The notes below the pieces were generated by a model, which worked only from the letters and a program-made list of their open reading frames with translations, was not told the DNA's origin and made no database searches. A stretch of 64,000 bases of DNA from Pseudoteredinibacter isoporae_A (GTDB lineage Bacteria > Pseudomonadota > Gammaproteobacteria > Pseudomonadales > Cellvibrionaceae), in contig NZ_BAABWJ010000009.1 of NCBI RefSeq assembly GCF_040372805.1, forward strand, positions 124,001 through 188,000, read 5' to 3'. Of the stretch, positions 25,832 through 33,176 are shown piece by piece. The position numbers were made by a program, and so were the translations under genes. Positions within the stretch are counted from its first letter, which is position 1, and each line of letters begins with the position of its first letter.

Positions 25832-26305
25832 CTACGGTGATTGCATTAAACGTTGCTTCTGGCGATTCCAGTCGCGCTGTTTTTCGGTTTCGCGTTTGTC
25901 GTGTTGCTGCTTACCTTTACCCAAGCCTATCTGGCATTTCACCAAGTGGTTTTTCCAGTAAAGCGAAAGCGCGATGACGGAGTAACCTTGTTGCTCGGCA
26001 GCCTGTCGCAATCTGGCGATCTCTTTGCGGTGCAGCAGTAAGCGACGGGAGCGGGTCGGTTCGGTAACGAAATGGGTTGATGCGCTGATCAGAGGTTGAA
26101 TCTGTGCGTTCAACAGGAAAGCTTCTCCGTTTTTAAAAAAAACGTAGCTGTCGGTCAGTTGTCCCTTGCCTTCGCGCAGACTCTTAACTTCCCAACCCAT
26201 TAACTCCAGACCGGCCTCGAATGTATCACTGATATGATAATCAAAACGGGCGCGTTTATTCTGAGCGATGGTGTTGGGATTGGATTTTTTTTGCTTCTTT
26301 GCCAT
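25832..26305 (-). CDS. smpB: SsrA-binding protein SmpB
   Basis: A 157-residue OB-fold protein that binds tmRNA and brings it to stalled ribosomes for trans-translation. The signatures IAQNKRARFDYHI, GWEVKSLREGK and LNAQIQP, and the basic C-terminal tail with GKGKQQHDKRE, are all intact. No ssrA (tmRNA) gene is seen nearby. It is divergent from the second NSS transporter; the ratA and rnfH partners that adjoin it in Pseudomonas come after that gene. Confidence 0.97.
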   Translation of the reverse strand: MAKKQKKSNPNTIAQNKRARFDYHISDTFEAGLELMGWEVKSLREGKGQLTDSYVFFKNGEAFLLNAQIQPLISASTHFVTEPTRSRRLLLHRKEIARLRQAAEQQGYSVIALSLYWKNHLVKCQIGLGKGKQQHDKRETEKQRDWNRQKQRLMQSP

Positions 26306-26465
26306 GGCGGCGGATTATAAAGGCAAGTGTCTGGAAAGCCCAGCTAAGATCCGACAGTCAGCCTCCGCTGACTCATAAAAGGTACAGATCTTAAGACTGT
26401 TGAGTGGCAGTAGAAGGCAGCAATTGAAGCAGGCAGGGTGCAGTGATTATGGTAGCATCCACTTC

Positions 26466-27872
26466 ATGAGTGAAACCCTTGAAAGCACAGTTTCTTTCCC
26501 ATCGGATATGCCCAGCGACGCCCAAGAGCAGCGTTGGCTGGGCTATTGGCCGTTTGTGTGGGGAGCCACCGGTGCCGCCGTTAGCCTGATTAATCTGTGG
26601 CGCTTTCCCTATCTGGTGGGGGAGCATGGCGGGGGCCTGTTTTTATTAGTGTATTTATTGTGCGTGATCATTCTTGCCGTGCCTATCATGCTTGCCGAAT
26701 TATTGATCGGCCGCTTGGGACGTGGGAATCCGGTGATCGCGGTTGCGTCGGTCGCGCAACTCGCGGGAATATCGAGCTGGTGGCGCTTGATTGGCTATCT
26801 GGTCATTGCCGCCAGCCTTTTGATTCTGCCCATTTACAGTGTAATGGGGGGCTGGGGCCTGGAGTTTCTGAGTATGGCCATGGAGCATCGATTCGAAGGG
26901 ATCAGTTTTGCCAGCAGCCGGGCTGACTTTGACCGCTTCCTGTTGGACCAAACCACCATGCTGGGTTGGCATTCGGTAATGATGCTGGCCGCTGTGGTGC
27001 TGGTGGCAGCCGGCATTCGAGTCCTGGCCTGGGTGTTAAAAATTCTCGTGCCCGCTATGTTTATCATTATGCTGGCGCTGGTGTACCAGCTGTCTTCCCT
27101 GGACGATTTCAGCCGCGCGCTGGAATGGATGTTCGTTTTTCGTCCAGAAGACTTCACTTGGACCTCCGTGTTGCTCGCCTTGGGACATGGCTTTCTTACT
27201 CTTGGGGTCGGTCTGGGCGTTATCATGACCTACAGCGGCTACTTGCCCAAAGGCAGCCAGATGGGGCGCCTGGTGTTGCGAATCAGTGTTTTGGATTTGC
27301 TGCTGGCGGTGCTGGCGGGTCTGGTTGCTTTGCCGTTATTGATGTCGATTCCGGAGCAGGCACCCGCAGCAGGGCCTGAATCGCTTTTTGTTTCGTTGCC
27401 TGCGGTCTTTGGTTCTATGCCGGAAGGCACCTCTTTGGCCAACTGGTTTTACATTGCAGTGGTCGCGGTTGCGTTGAGTTCAATCGTGCCGCTCATGGAA
27501 CCTTTGGTTGCGCATATGCAGGATCGTGGTTGGCCACGTTACCAGGGGGCCATTTTTGCAGGAACTGTTTGCTGGACTCTGGGCCTGGGAGTGGTGATGT
27601 CCTTTAACCAGTGGCAGCAAGTGGAACTATTGGATGGTTTGAACTTTTCCCAAATGCTGGATTACGTTACCGCCAATGTATTGATGCCCATCGTCGGTTT
27701 AACCATGGCGGTAATTGTTGGTTGGTTATTACCGGTGGAAAATGCCCGCGAAGCATTTCAACAAGATTCAAAATGGCGCTTTCAAGCCTGGCTTCTGCTG
27801 TTAAAATACGGCGCCCCCATATTGATTTATGCCATTTTCATTATGCCTATGTTGCAAAACTGGTTGTTGTGA
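26466..27872 (+). CDS. Sodium-dependent transporter (NSS/SNF family), divergent
   Basis: A 468-residue polytopic membrane protein of the same family as the transporter at 24246, but divergent. Its helix 1 reads GAAVSLINLWRFPYL, keeping WRFP while losing the GSAVGLGN turn whose backbone carbonyls bind sodium in LeuT. The start is MSETLEST at 26466; a TTG at 26400 would add 22 residues without support. Substrate unknown. It sits between smpB (divergent) and ratA (41 bases downstream). Confidence 0.82.
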   Translation: MSETLESTVSFPSDMPSDAQEQRWLGYWPFVWGATGAAVSLINLWRFPYLVGEHGGGLFLLVYLLCVIILAVPIMLAELLIGRLGRGNPVIAVASVAQLAGISSWWRLIGYLVIAASLLILPIYSVMGGWGLEFLSMAMEHRFEGISFASSRADFDRFLLDQTTMLGWHSVMMLAAVVLVAAGIRVLAWVLKILVPAMFIIMLALVYQLSSLDDFSRALEWMFVFRPEDFTWTSVLLALGHGFLTLGVGLGVIMTYSGYLPKGSQMGRLVLRISVLDLLLAVLAGLVALPLLMSIPEQAPAAGPESLFVSLPAVFGSMPEGTSLANWFYIAVVAVALSSIVPLMEPLVAHMQDRGWPRYQGAIFAGTVCWTLGLGVVMSFNQWQQVELLDGLNFSQMLDYVTANVLMPIVGLTMAVIVGWLLPVENAREAFQQDSKWRFQAWLLLLKYGAPILIYAIFIMPMLQNWLL

Positions 27873-27912
27873 ATATGGCCGGGGCTGAAATTTGAATGTG
27901 ATGAGTGTGTAG

Positions 27913-28359
27913 ATGGCCACTGAAATTGAGCGCAGCGCCCTGGTGGCTTATTCGCAGGACCAAATGTTTGAGTTGGTGGGGGATATTGAATCCTACCCAC
28001 AGTTCATGGCCGGTTGTGTCGCTGCCGATGTGTTGGAACGTGGTGATGACTACGTGATCGCGACTTTGCGTTTGTCCCAAGCGGGCATTAAACAGGAATT
28101 TACCACCCGCAACACTTTGCTGGAACCCAGTTGTATGAGGATGGAACTGGTCGATGGCCCGTTTTCTGAGTTTTCCGGAGAATGGCGCTTCAAGGCCTTG
28201 GCTGAGTTCGCCTGTAAAGTAGAGCTGAGTTTGCGTTTTGCCTTTGATAACGCGGTTCTGCAGTTAGCCGCTGGTAAGTTGTTTGAAAAGATAGCCAATC
28301 AGCAAGTGGCGTCTCTGTGTCAGCGTGCTGAACATGTCTATGGGCCGGGCAAGTTGTAA
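27913..28359 (+). CDS. ratA: RatA / COQ10-like START-domain protein
   Basis: A 148-residue single-domain protein with the SRPBCC/START fold, containing MFELVGDIESYPQFM near the N-terminus and RFAFDN. E. coli RatA was described as a toxin that blocks ribosome subunit association. The same family (COQ10) binds ubiquinone and helps respiration, which may be the general role. Placement just upstream of rnfH and near smpB is the standard gene order. No antitoxin activity is assured for rnfH. Confidence 0.88.
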   Translation: MATEIERSALVAYSQDQMFELVGDIESYPQFMAGCVAADVLERGDDYVIATLRLSQAGIKQEFTTRNTLLEPSCMRMELVDGPFSEFSGEWRFKALAEFACKVELSLRFAFDNAVLQLAAGKLFEKIANQQVASLCQRAEHVYGPGKL

Positions 28360-28426
28360 TGAGTGATTCAAGAGCAAGCCGAAATATGATTAGCCATCAC
28401 GAATTGAAAAGTGTGAGCCATTACGT

Positions 28427-28753
28427 ATGAGTGATATCGAAACCATCGCTGTAGAAGTTGCCTATGCCTTGCCCGACAAGCAGAAAATCGTTTCCTTGTT
28501 GGTTGAGCCGGGAACAACCGCTTTACAGGCGGTGAAGAAGTCAGGCATTTGTCAGATCTTCCCTGAAATTGATCCTGATACCGCGAAGATGGGCATTTTC
28601 GGACAGAGCTTGGGGACCAAAGGCTTGCTAAAAGCCCATGAGCATCTGTTGAAAGAAGGTGATCGCGTCGAGATCTACCGACCTCTAATTGCCGACCCGA
28701 AAGAGGTTCGCCGTCGACGGGCAGCTAAAGCGGCGGGAGAGGGCGCTGAGTAA
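28427..28753 (+). CDS. rnfH: RnfH family ubiquitin-like protein
   Basis: A 108-residue beta-grasp protein: VEVAYALPDKQ, AVKKSG, MGIFGQ and the DRVEIYRPLIADPKEVRRRRA C-terminus are typical of the RnfH/YfjF family. The role is unsettled; it is usually next to ratA, as here (67 bases after it). A bidirectional terminator follows at 28807. Confidence 0.92.
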   Translation: MSDIETIAVEVAYALPDKQKIVSLLVEPGTTALQAVKKSGICQIFPEIDPDTAKMGIFGQSLGTKGLLKAHEHLLKEGDRVEIYRPLIADPKEVRRRRAAKAAGEGAE

Positions 28754-28806
28754 TGTAAACGCGCTCGGGCAAGAGGCAAGCCCAGCCATACTGTCGAAAA
28801 TAAAAA

Positions 28807-28841
28807 AGAGCCACATTGCTAAGCAGTGCGGCTCTTTTTTT
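28807..28841. terminator. Bidirectional terminator between rnfH and bamE
   Basis: AGAGCC at 28807-28812 pairs with GGCTCT at 28830-28835, and the inner CATTGC pairs with GCAGTG, with one mismatch. Seven T follow on the right and six A precede on the left, so it can stop both rnfH and the convergent bamE transcripts. Confidence 0.85.
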
Positions 28842-28902
28842 GTGTCATGCGTTTCATCCCCGGCACGAGGTGTCGTGTGAGGAATAAAGAGTATTCCGGT
28901 AA

Positions 28903-29253
28903 TCAGCTCTCGCCGTTCTCAGCGCGGAAGTCACCGGTAAAGCGTGCCAGCTTGTCTTCTTCATCAAAAAATACGGTCAGTCGCTCTTTGGTGATTTTGC
29001 CGTTGGCGTCTTTCAGACTGTAGTAATAATCCCAGCGATCTGGAGTAAAGGTGTCGGTGATCAAAGGGGTGCCCAGAACAAAGCGGACCTGACGCTTGGT
29101 CATGCCAGGCTTCAGCTGATCAACCATATCTTGAGTAATGATATTCCCCTGCTGGATGTCCAGAGTGTATACCCCGGGGAATTTCAGGTAGGAACAGGCG
29201 CTGATCAGGAGTAGACAGGCGGTGGCGATACTGAGCTTTACGGCTTTTTGCAT
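28903..29253 (-). CDS. bamE: Outer-membrane assembly lipoprotein BamE
   Basis: A 116-residue lipoprotein of the BAM complex that folds outer-membrane proteins. The signal peptide ends at lipobox LISAC. The mature domain has the SmpA/OmlA motif FPGVYTLDIQQGN, QLKPGMTKRQVRFVLGTP and WDYYYSLK. It is divergent from fur, an arrangement known in Pseudomonas (omlA-fur). Confidence 0.96.
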   Translation of the reverse strand: MQKAVKLSIATACLLLISACSYLKFPGVYTLDIQQGNIITQDMVDQLKPGMTKRQVRFVLGTPLITDTFTPDRWDYYYSLKDANGKITKERLTVFFDEEDKLARFTGDFRAENGES

Positions 29254-29331
29254 GAAGGGCTTCCACTTCGTTAGACTAATAGGAGATAATACCTGAACTT
29301 ATTCAATACTGAGAAGACTCTTGGGGGAAAA

Positions 29332-29739
29332 ATGGCTGTTGAAAACCAGGAATTACGTAAGGCTGGACTTAAGGTAACCTTGCCTCGGGTTAAGATCCTG
29401 CAAATTCTTGAATCCTCGGAACAGCACCACATGAGCGCTGAAGACGTTTATAAATCGCTGATGGAAGCCGGTGAAGACGTTGGTTTGGCGACGGTGTACC
29501 GGGTGCTTACTCAGTTTGAAGGTGCGGGTTTGGTGGTTCGTCATAATTTTGATGGCGGTCACTCAGTGTTTGAATTGGCTCGTGGTGATCATCATGACCA
29601 CATGGTTTGTACGGACACCGGACGAGTGATAGAGTTCCATAATGAAGAGATTGAACGTCTTCAGGATGCCATTGCCGAAGAGCATGGCTACGAGATTGTC
29701 GGCCACAGCTTGGTGCTTTACGTAAAACCAAAAGAATAA
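29332..29739 (+). CDS. fur: Ferric uptake regulator Fur
   Basis: A 135-residue metal-dependent repressor that binds Fe(II) and represses iron-uptake genes. The winged-helix part has RKAGLKVTLPRVKIL and GLATVYRVLTQFEGAG. The metal sites lie in ARGDHHDHMVC and the C-terminal helix. Only one cysteine of the E. coli CxxC pair is kept (VCTDTG), as in the Pseudomonas form, so a structural Cys4 zinc site is not expected. GGGGGAA precedes the ATG. A hairpin terminator follows. Confidence 0.97.
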   Translation: MAVENQELRKAGLKVTLPRVKILQILESSEQHHMSAEDVYKSLMEAGEDVGLATVYRVLTQFEGAGLVVRHNFDGGHSVFELARGDHHDHMVCTDTGRVIEFHNEEIERLQDAIAEEHGYEIVGHSLVLYVKPKE

Positions 29740-29758
29740 TCGACCATTGCGGTTGAGA

Positions 29759-29785
29759 AAAATGGGGCATATAGAGCCCCATTTT
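29759..29785 (+). terminator. Terminator after fur
   Basis: AAAATGGGGC at 29759-29768 pairs perfectly with GCCCCATTTT at 29776-29785 around a seven-base loop, giving a ten-pair stem ending in a T-run. It lies 20 bases beyond the fur stop. Confidence 0.8.
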
Positions 29786-29867
29786 AGTTTGTAGAATGGC
29801 ATTTTCGTCTTCCCATTGATGTGGCTCACTGGCTTGGACGACGTGCGAATACAGAGCAGATATAGTT

Positions 29868-30428
29868 ATGACAGAAGAACAAAAAGCCGCGGCACCGGCC
29901 CGCAACTTTCAATTGAACCTGGTTCAGGTGAGTGATTTAGCTTGCCGCATTTTGTATCAGACCTTTGTTGTGCAGGCGAAAGACAAGGCCAAGATGGCAT
30001 TAAAAGATCTGAAATCTGGCAAAGGTTTGAATGTGGGTGTGCTGACGCTAACCGTTACCCATAAAGACACCGGTGTCGAAGAGAAACTGGATCTGCCTTT
30101 GAAGATTAAACTGGATTACAGTGAATTTCGTGGCCCGTTTAATTTCCCTTCTTTTGAAGCCTCGGTCCGAGCGACCATCAGTTTGATTGGACAGACGCTT
30201 GATGCCAAAGGTGACTTGAATATTTTAACCGATGAGAATACCGGCAGTGCGCTCTTGCATTTGCCTGGCGCTACCCAAGATCAAGACGGCCGTTACAATG
30301 TTATGGTGATGGCTATCGAGCCAATCAAAGAGCGTGATCGTAAGTTGGCGTTAGGCGTAAAACTGATGTATTTGGATCCGAACCAGTACGAGCAGCTGCG
30401 TGATGAGACACCGGCTAACGAAGAGTAA
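29868..30428 (+). CDS. Conserved protein of unknown function between fur and recN
   Basis: A 186-residue soluble protein with no signal peptide, membrane segment or cysteine-rich motif; the single cysteine is at about residue 26. The composition is beta-rich in the middle (LNVGVLTLTVTHKD, LDLPLKIKLDYSEFRG) with an acidic C-terminus. The ATG at 29868 has no strong Shine-Dalgarno. It lies between the fur terminator and a strong bidirectional terminator, so it is its own transcription unit. I do not recognise the family. Confidence 0.65.
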   Translation: MTEEQKAAAPARNFQLNLVQVSDLACRILYQTFVVQAKDKAKMALKDLKSGKGLNVGVLTLTVTHKDTGVEEKLDLPLKIKLDYSEFRGPFNFPSFEASVRATISLIGQTLDAKGDLNILTDENTGSALLHLPGATQDQDGRYNVMVMAIEPIKERDRKLALGVKLMYLDPNQYEQLRDETPANEE

Positions 30429-30454
30429 CAACACACTTCGTGCACAGCAGCCAT

Positions 30455-30484
30455 AAAAAAGCCCGGCCTTGGCCGGGCTTTTTT
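30455..30484. terminator. Bidirectional terminator between the unknown gene and recN
   Basis: GCCCGGCC at 30461-30468 and GGCCGGGC at 30471-30478 form a perfect eight-pair stem with a two-base TT spacer, flanked by six A and six T. It can serve both the rightward unknown gene and the leftward recN. Confidence 0.92.
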
Positions 30485-30510
30485 ATGGCGGGTACTTTAT
30501 GAATGCTATG

Positions 30511-32181
30511 TTAATGCACCGTGGACAGCATTTCCCTGGCATGGGCAACAGCCTGCTCGCTACTGGCTTCGCCACCCAGCATACGTGCAATTTCTGAAAT
30601 ACGCTCATCGTCTTCAAGCTTGGATAATGAAGAGGCCGCTCCGGCCTTGTCAGTAGTTTTGCTGACCTGCAAATGCTGATGAGCTTTACTGGCGACTTGG
30701 GGCAGGTGAGTGACGCAAAGTACCTGACAGCGCTCTCCGAGCTGGCGGAGCATCTGCCCAACGACATTCGCAGTGGCGCCACCGATACCAACATCTACTT
30801 CATCAAACACCAAAGTAGCCGCCGCGCTGGTCTGAGCGGTGATGACCTGAATGGCGAGGCTGATGCGAGACAGCTCACCACCGGAGGCGATTTTACCCAG
30901 TGGTTTGGGATCTTGCCCGGGGTTGGTGGCAATCAAAAATTCAATTTCTTCACTGCCTTTGCTGCTGGGTTCCTCAAGCGGCCTTAAGGCTATCTTAAAA
31001 ATAGCGTTGGACATGGCCAGTTTTTCAAGTTGCTTATTAACTTGTCCCTGCAATTTTTTGGCGGCTGCCTGGCGCTTTTGTCCCAGCTTTGTGGCCAGGT
31101 CTTCATAATGCTTCAGGGCGGCTGTGGACTGTTGCTGCAGTTGGTCCAGGTCTTCGTCGACGTTGCCGAGTGCGGCCAGCTCCTGGCTGAGTTGTTGATG
31201 CAGCCCGCTGAGTTCGGATGGATCAATGCGGTGTTTTCGTGCAATGTCGTAGATACGGCTCAAACGGCTTTCCAGTTCGAACAAACGTTCTGGGTCGGCT
31301 TCAAAACTGTCGACATGTCGTTGAATTTCACCATTGGCTTCTTCTAGTTGGATCAGTGCCTGGCCCAACATATTTTCAGCTTCGCCGAGAGACGAGCTCT
31401 TGCCGTCAATTTCAGAAAGCCATTGCAGACACTGGTTTAAGCCCTGGCGCAGGCTGAACTCGCCTTCACCTTCGCATAAATTGGCCACCTGCTGGCATTT
31501 GTGAAGCGTATCTTCGGCATTGGCCAGCTGCAGCTGTTCCTGCTCAAGCTGTTCCAATTCCCCTTCGTTTAGGGCGAGCTCATCCAATTCGGACACTTGA
31601 TAGCTAAGCAATTGATGGCGGGCGCTGATCTCTTCGGCGTTATCCCGTCGTTCGATAAAGCGTTGTTGGGACAGTCGGTAATCTTTAAAGGCCTGCTTCA
31701 GTTTTTCCAGTAAGGGTTTGAGAGAACCGAAATTGTCCAGCAGACGGCGGTGATGTTCTTTCTTCAGAAGAGACTGATGTTCATGCTGACCGTGAATGTC
31801 GATCAGCAGCTCCCCCAGGCCTTTGAGTTGCTGCAGCGTAACCGGGCTGCCATTGATATAGGCTCGGCTTCGGCCTTCGGCCGATAATACGCGGCGCAAC
31901 AGGCATTCCTCACTGGCATCACTGTCGAGTTCATGGCGTTGCAGCCATTTTTGGGCCGCAGGCAGCTGACTGAGATCAAAACTGGCGTATACGTCGGCCT
32001 TATTGGCGTCTTTGCGGACCTTATCGGCATCGGCGCGTTCGCCTATGGCGAGTCCCAAGGCATTGAGCAGTATGGATTTCCCCGCGCCGGTTTCCCCGGT
32101 GATGGCGGTCAGGCCTTGATCGAGTTCCAGATCGAGGCTGTCTACCAGAGTAATGTTGTTAATGCTGAGCTGGGTGAGCAT
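30511..32181 (-). CDS. recN: DNA repair protein RecN
   Basis: A 556-residue SMC-like ATPase that helps repair double-strand breaks. The Walker A motif GETGAGKSILLNALG is near the N-terminus, the signature LASGGELSRISLAIQ and Walker B LVFDEVDVGIGG near the C-terminus, and a coiled coil rich in Glu/Gln/Leu lies between. It is convergent with the unknown gene and divergent from grpE, in conserved order. Confidence 0.97.
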   Translation of the reverse strand: MLTQLSINNITLVDSLDLELDQGLTAITGETGAGKSILLNALGLAIGERADADKVRKDANKADVYASFDLSQLPAAQKWLQRHELDSDASEECLLRRVLSAEGRSRAYINGSPVTLQQLKGLGELLIDIHGQHEHQSLLKKEHHRRLLDNFGSLKPLLEKLKQAFKDYRLSQQRFIERRDNAEEISARHQLLSYQVSELDELALNEGELEQLEQEQLQLANAEDTLHKCQQVANLCEGEGEFSLRQGLNQCLQWLSEIDGKSSSLGEAENMLGQALIQLEEANGEIQRHVDSFEADPERLFELESRLSRIYDIARKHRIDPSELSGLHQQLSQELAALGNVDEDLDQLQQQSTAALKHYEDLATKLGQKRQAAAKKLQGQVNKQLEKLAMSNAIFKIALRPLEEPSSKGSEEIEFLIATNPGQDPKPLGKIASGGELSRISLAIQVITAQTSAAATLVFDEVDVGIGGATANVVGQMLRQLGERCQVLCVTHLPQVASKAHQHLQVSKTTDKAGAASSLSKLEDDERISEIARMLGGEASSEQAVAHAREMLSTVH

Positions 32182-32312
32182 ATCCCGCTCCTCCTCACTA
32201 GAATCCCGCTGTCCAGAATATTTACTGTGTGTTTATACAGTAGTTTTGGCTGGCTGCCAATATTTGATCAATAAATTGCAATGGAAAGTAGGGTTTTGTA
32301 ACCGATTGCCCT

Positions 32313-32340
32313 GTTGAAGCCGCTAAAAATGTCCCCATAT
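32313..32340 (+). promoter_or_regulatory. Sigma-32 heat-shock promoter of grpE
   Basis: GTTGAA at 32313-32318 and CCCCATAT at 32333-32340 are spaced by 14 bases, matching the RpoH consensus (CTTGAA, N13-15, CCCCAT-T). The grpE start follows about 79 bases downstream. Confidence 0.8.
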
Positions 32341-32418
32341 ATGCTGACAGATAGAAATTATTGGTCGCGATTTGAAAAGTCACCTTCGCGACCTGCCTGT
32401 GATTAGATGGAGATAGCT

Positions 32419-33006
32419 GTGTCCTCAGAAGAGCAAAACCCGAATGTGGAAGCCGAGGCTTCAACTGATGCCCAAGACGCCGTAGAAACCACCGAAGAGG
32501 CCGTGGCCTCTGAAGAGCGGGTTGAGGACGTCAATCCGGCAGAACTGGTGCTGCAGATTGAAGAACTACAAAGCCAGATTGGCAAATTGAAAGATCAGGA
32601 ACTGCGTACCCAGGCTGAGATGCACAATGTGCGTCGTCGCGCTGAACAGGACGTGGAAAAAGCCCATAAATTTGGCGTGGAGAAGTTTGTTGGCGATATG
32701 CTGACTGTGGTTGATAACCTCGAGCGTGCGCTGGATTCCATGGACGCCGAAGACGACAGTTTGGCGGCGGCTCGCGAGGGTATCGAACTGACCCTGAAGT
32801 CCATGCAGGATGGCCTGAAGCGTCATAAGGTTGAAGCGATTAACCCCGCTGGTGAGCCCTTTGATCCTGAGTTTCACCAAGCCATGACCATGGTGCCGAA
32901 CCCTGACGTAGAGCCCAATACCGTGATGGATGTCTTCCAGAAGGGGTATACCTTGCATGGCCGCCTGGTGCGTCCAGCGATGGTGGTTGTGGCCAAGGCG
33001 CCCTAG
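32419..33006 (+). CDS. grpE: Nucleotide exchange factor GrpE
   Basis: Nucleotide-exchange factor for DnaK. The 195-residue product has the acidic N-terminal tail, a long helix (IGKLKDQELRTQAEMHNVRR), and the C-terminal beta domain with GEPFDPEFHQAM and GYTLHGRLVRPAMV. I start at GTG 32419 because GGAG at 32409-32412 is six bases upstream and the protein then begins MSSEEQ, much like E. coli GrpE. The ATG at 32407 has no such site. A sigma-32 promoter precedes it; dnaK follows after 170 bases with its own promoter. Confidence 0.96.
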   Translation: MSSEEQNPNVEAEASTDAQDAVETTEEAVASEERVEDVNPAELVLQIEELQSQIGKLKDQELRTQAEMHNVRRRAEQDVEKAHKFGVEKFVGDMLTVVDNLERALDSMDAEDDSLAAAREGIELTLKSMQDGLKRHKVEAINPAGEPFDPEFHQAMTMVPNPDVEPNTVMDVFQKGYTLHGRLVRPAMVVVAKAP

Positions 33007-33049
33007 TTGGCCAAGCTGACGAAAAGTTGCCCAAAGTTGGACAAGAGGC

Positions 33050-33077
33050 CTTGAACTGGGGAAATCTGATCCCATAT
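33050..33077 (+). promoter_or_regulatory. Sigma-32 promoter of dnaK
   Basis: CTTGAA at 33050-33055 and TCCCATAT at 33070-33077 are separated by 14 bases, the RpoH arrangement. The dnaK start lies 99 bases downstream, so dnaK and dnaJ can be induced independently of grpE. Confidence 0.8.
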
Positions 33078-33141
33078 AGCTAGCAAGGCCAATGAAGCAG
33101 AGCCGCAGGGCTCTAACGTAAAGAACATTTGTATTGATCAA

Positions 33142-33156
33142 GGCGGCAAGGCCGCC
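33142..33156 (+). other. GC hairpin in the dnaK leader
   Basis: GGCGGC at 33142-33147 pairs with GCCGCC at 33151-33156 around a three-base loop. It lies ten bases before the GGAGA ribosome-binding site of dnaK. It may stabilise the leader RNA or act as a temperature-sensitive structure; this is only a possibility. Confidence 0.35.
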
Positions 33157-33176
33157 AGTGAAATTGGAGAAATTCC

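Noticed and set aside
25593..26465. tmRNA (ssrA) near smpB
   Set aside because: I looked for the alanine-tRNA-like ends and a proteolysis-tag frame near smpB and saw none.
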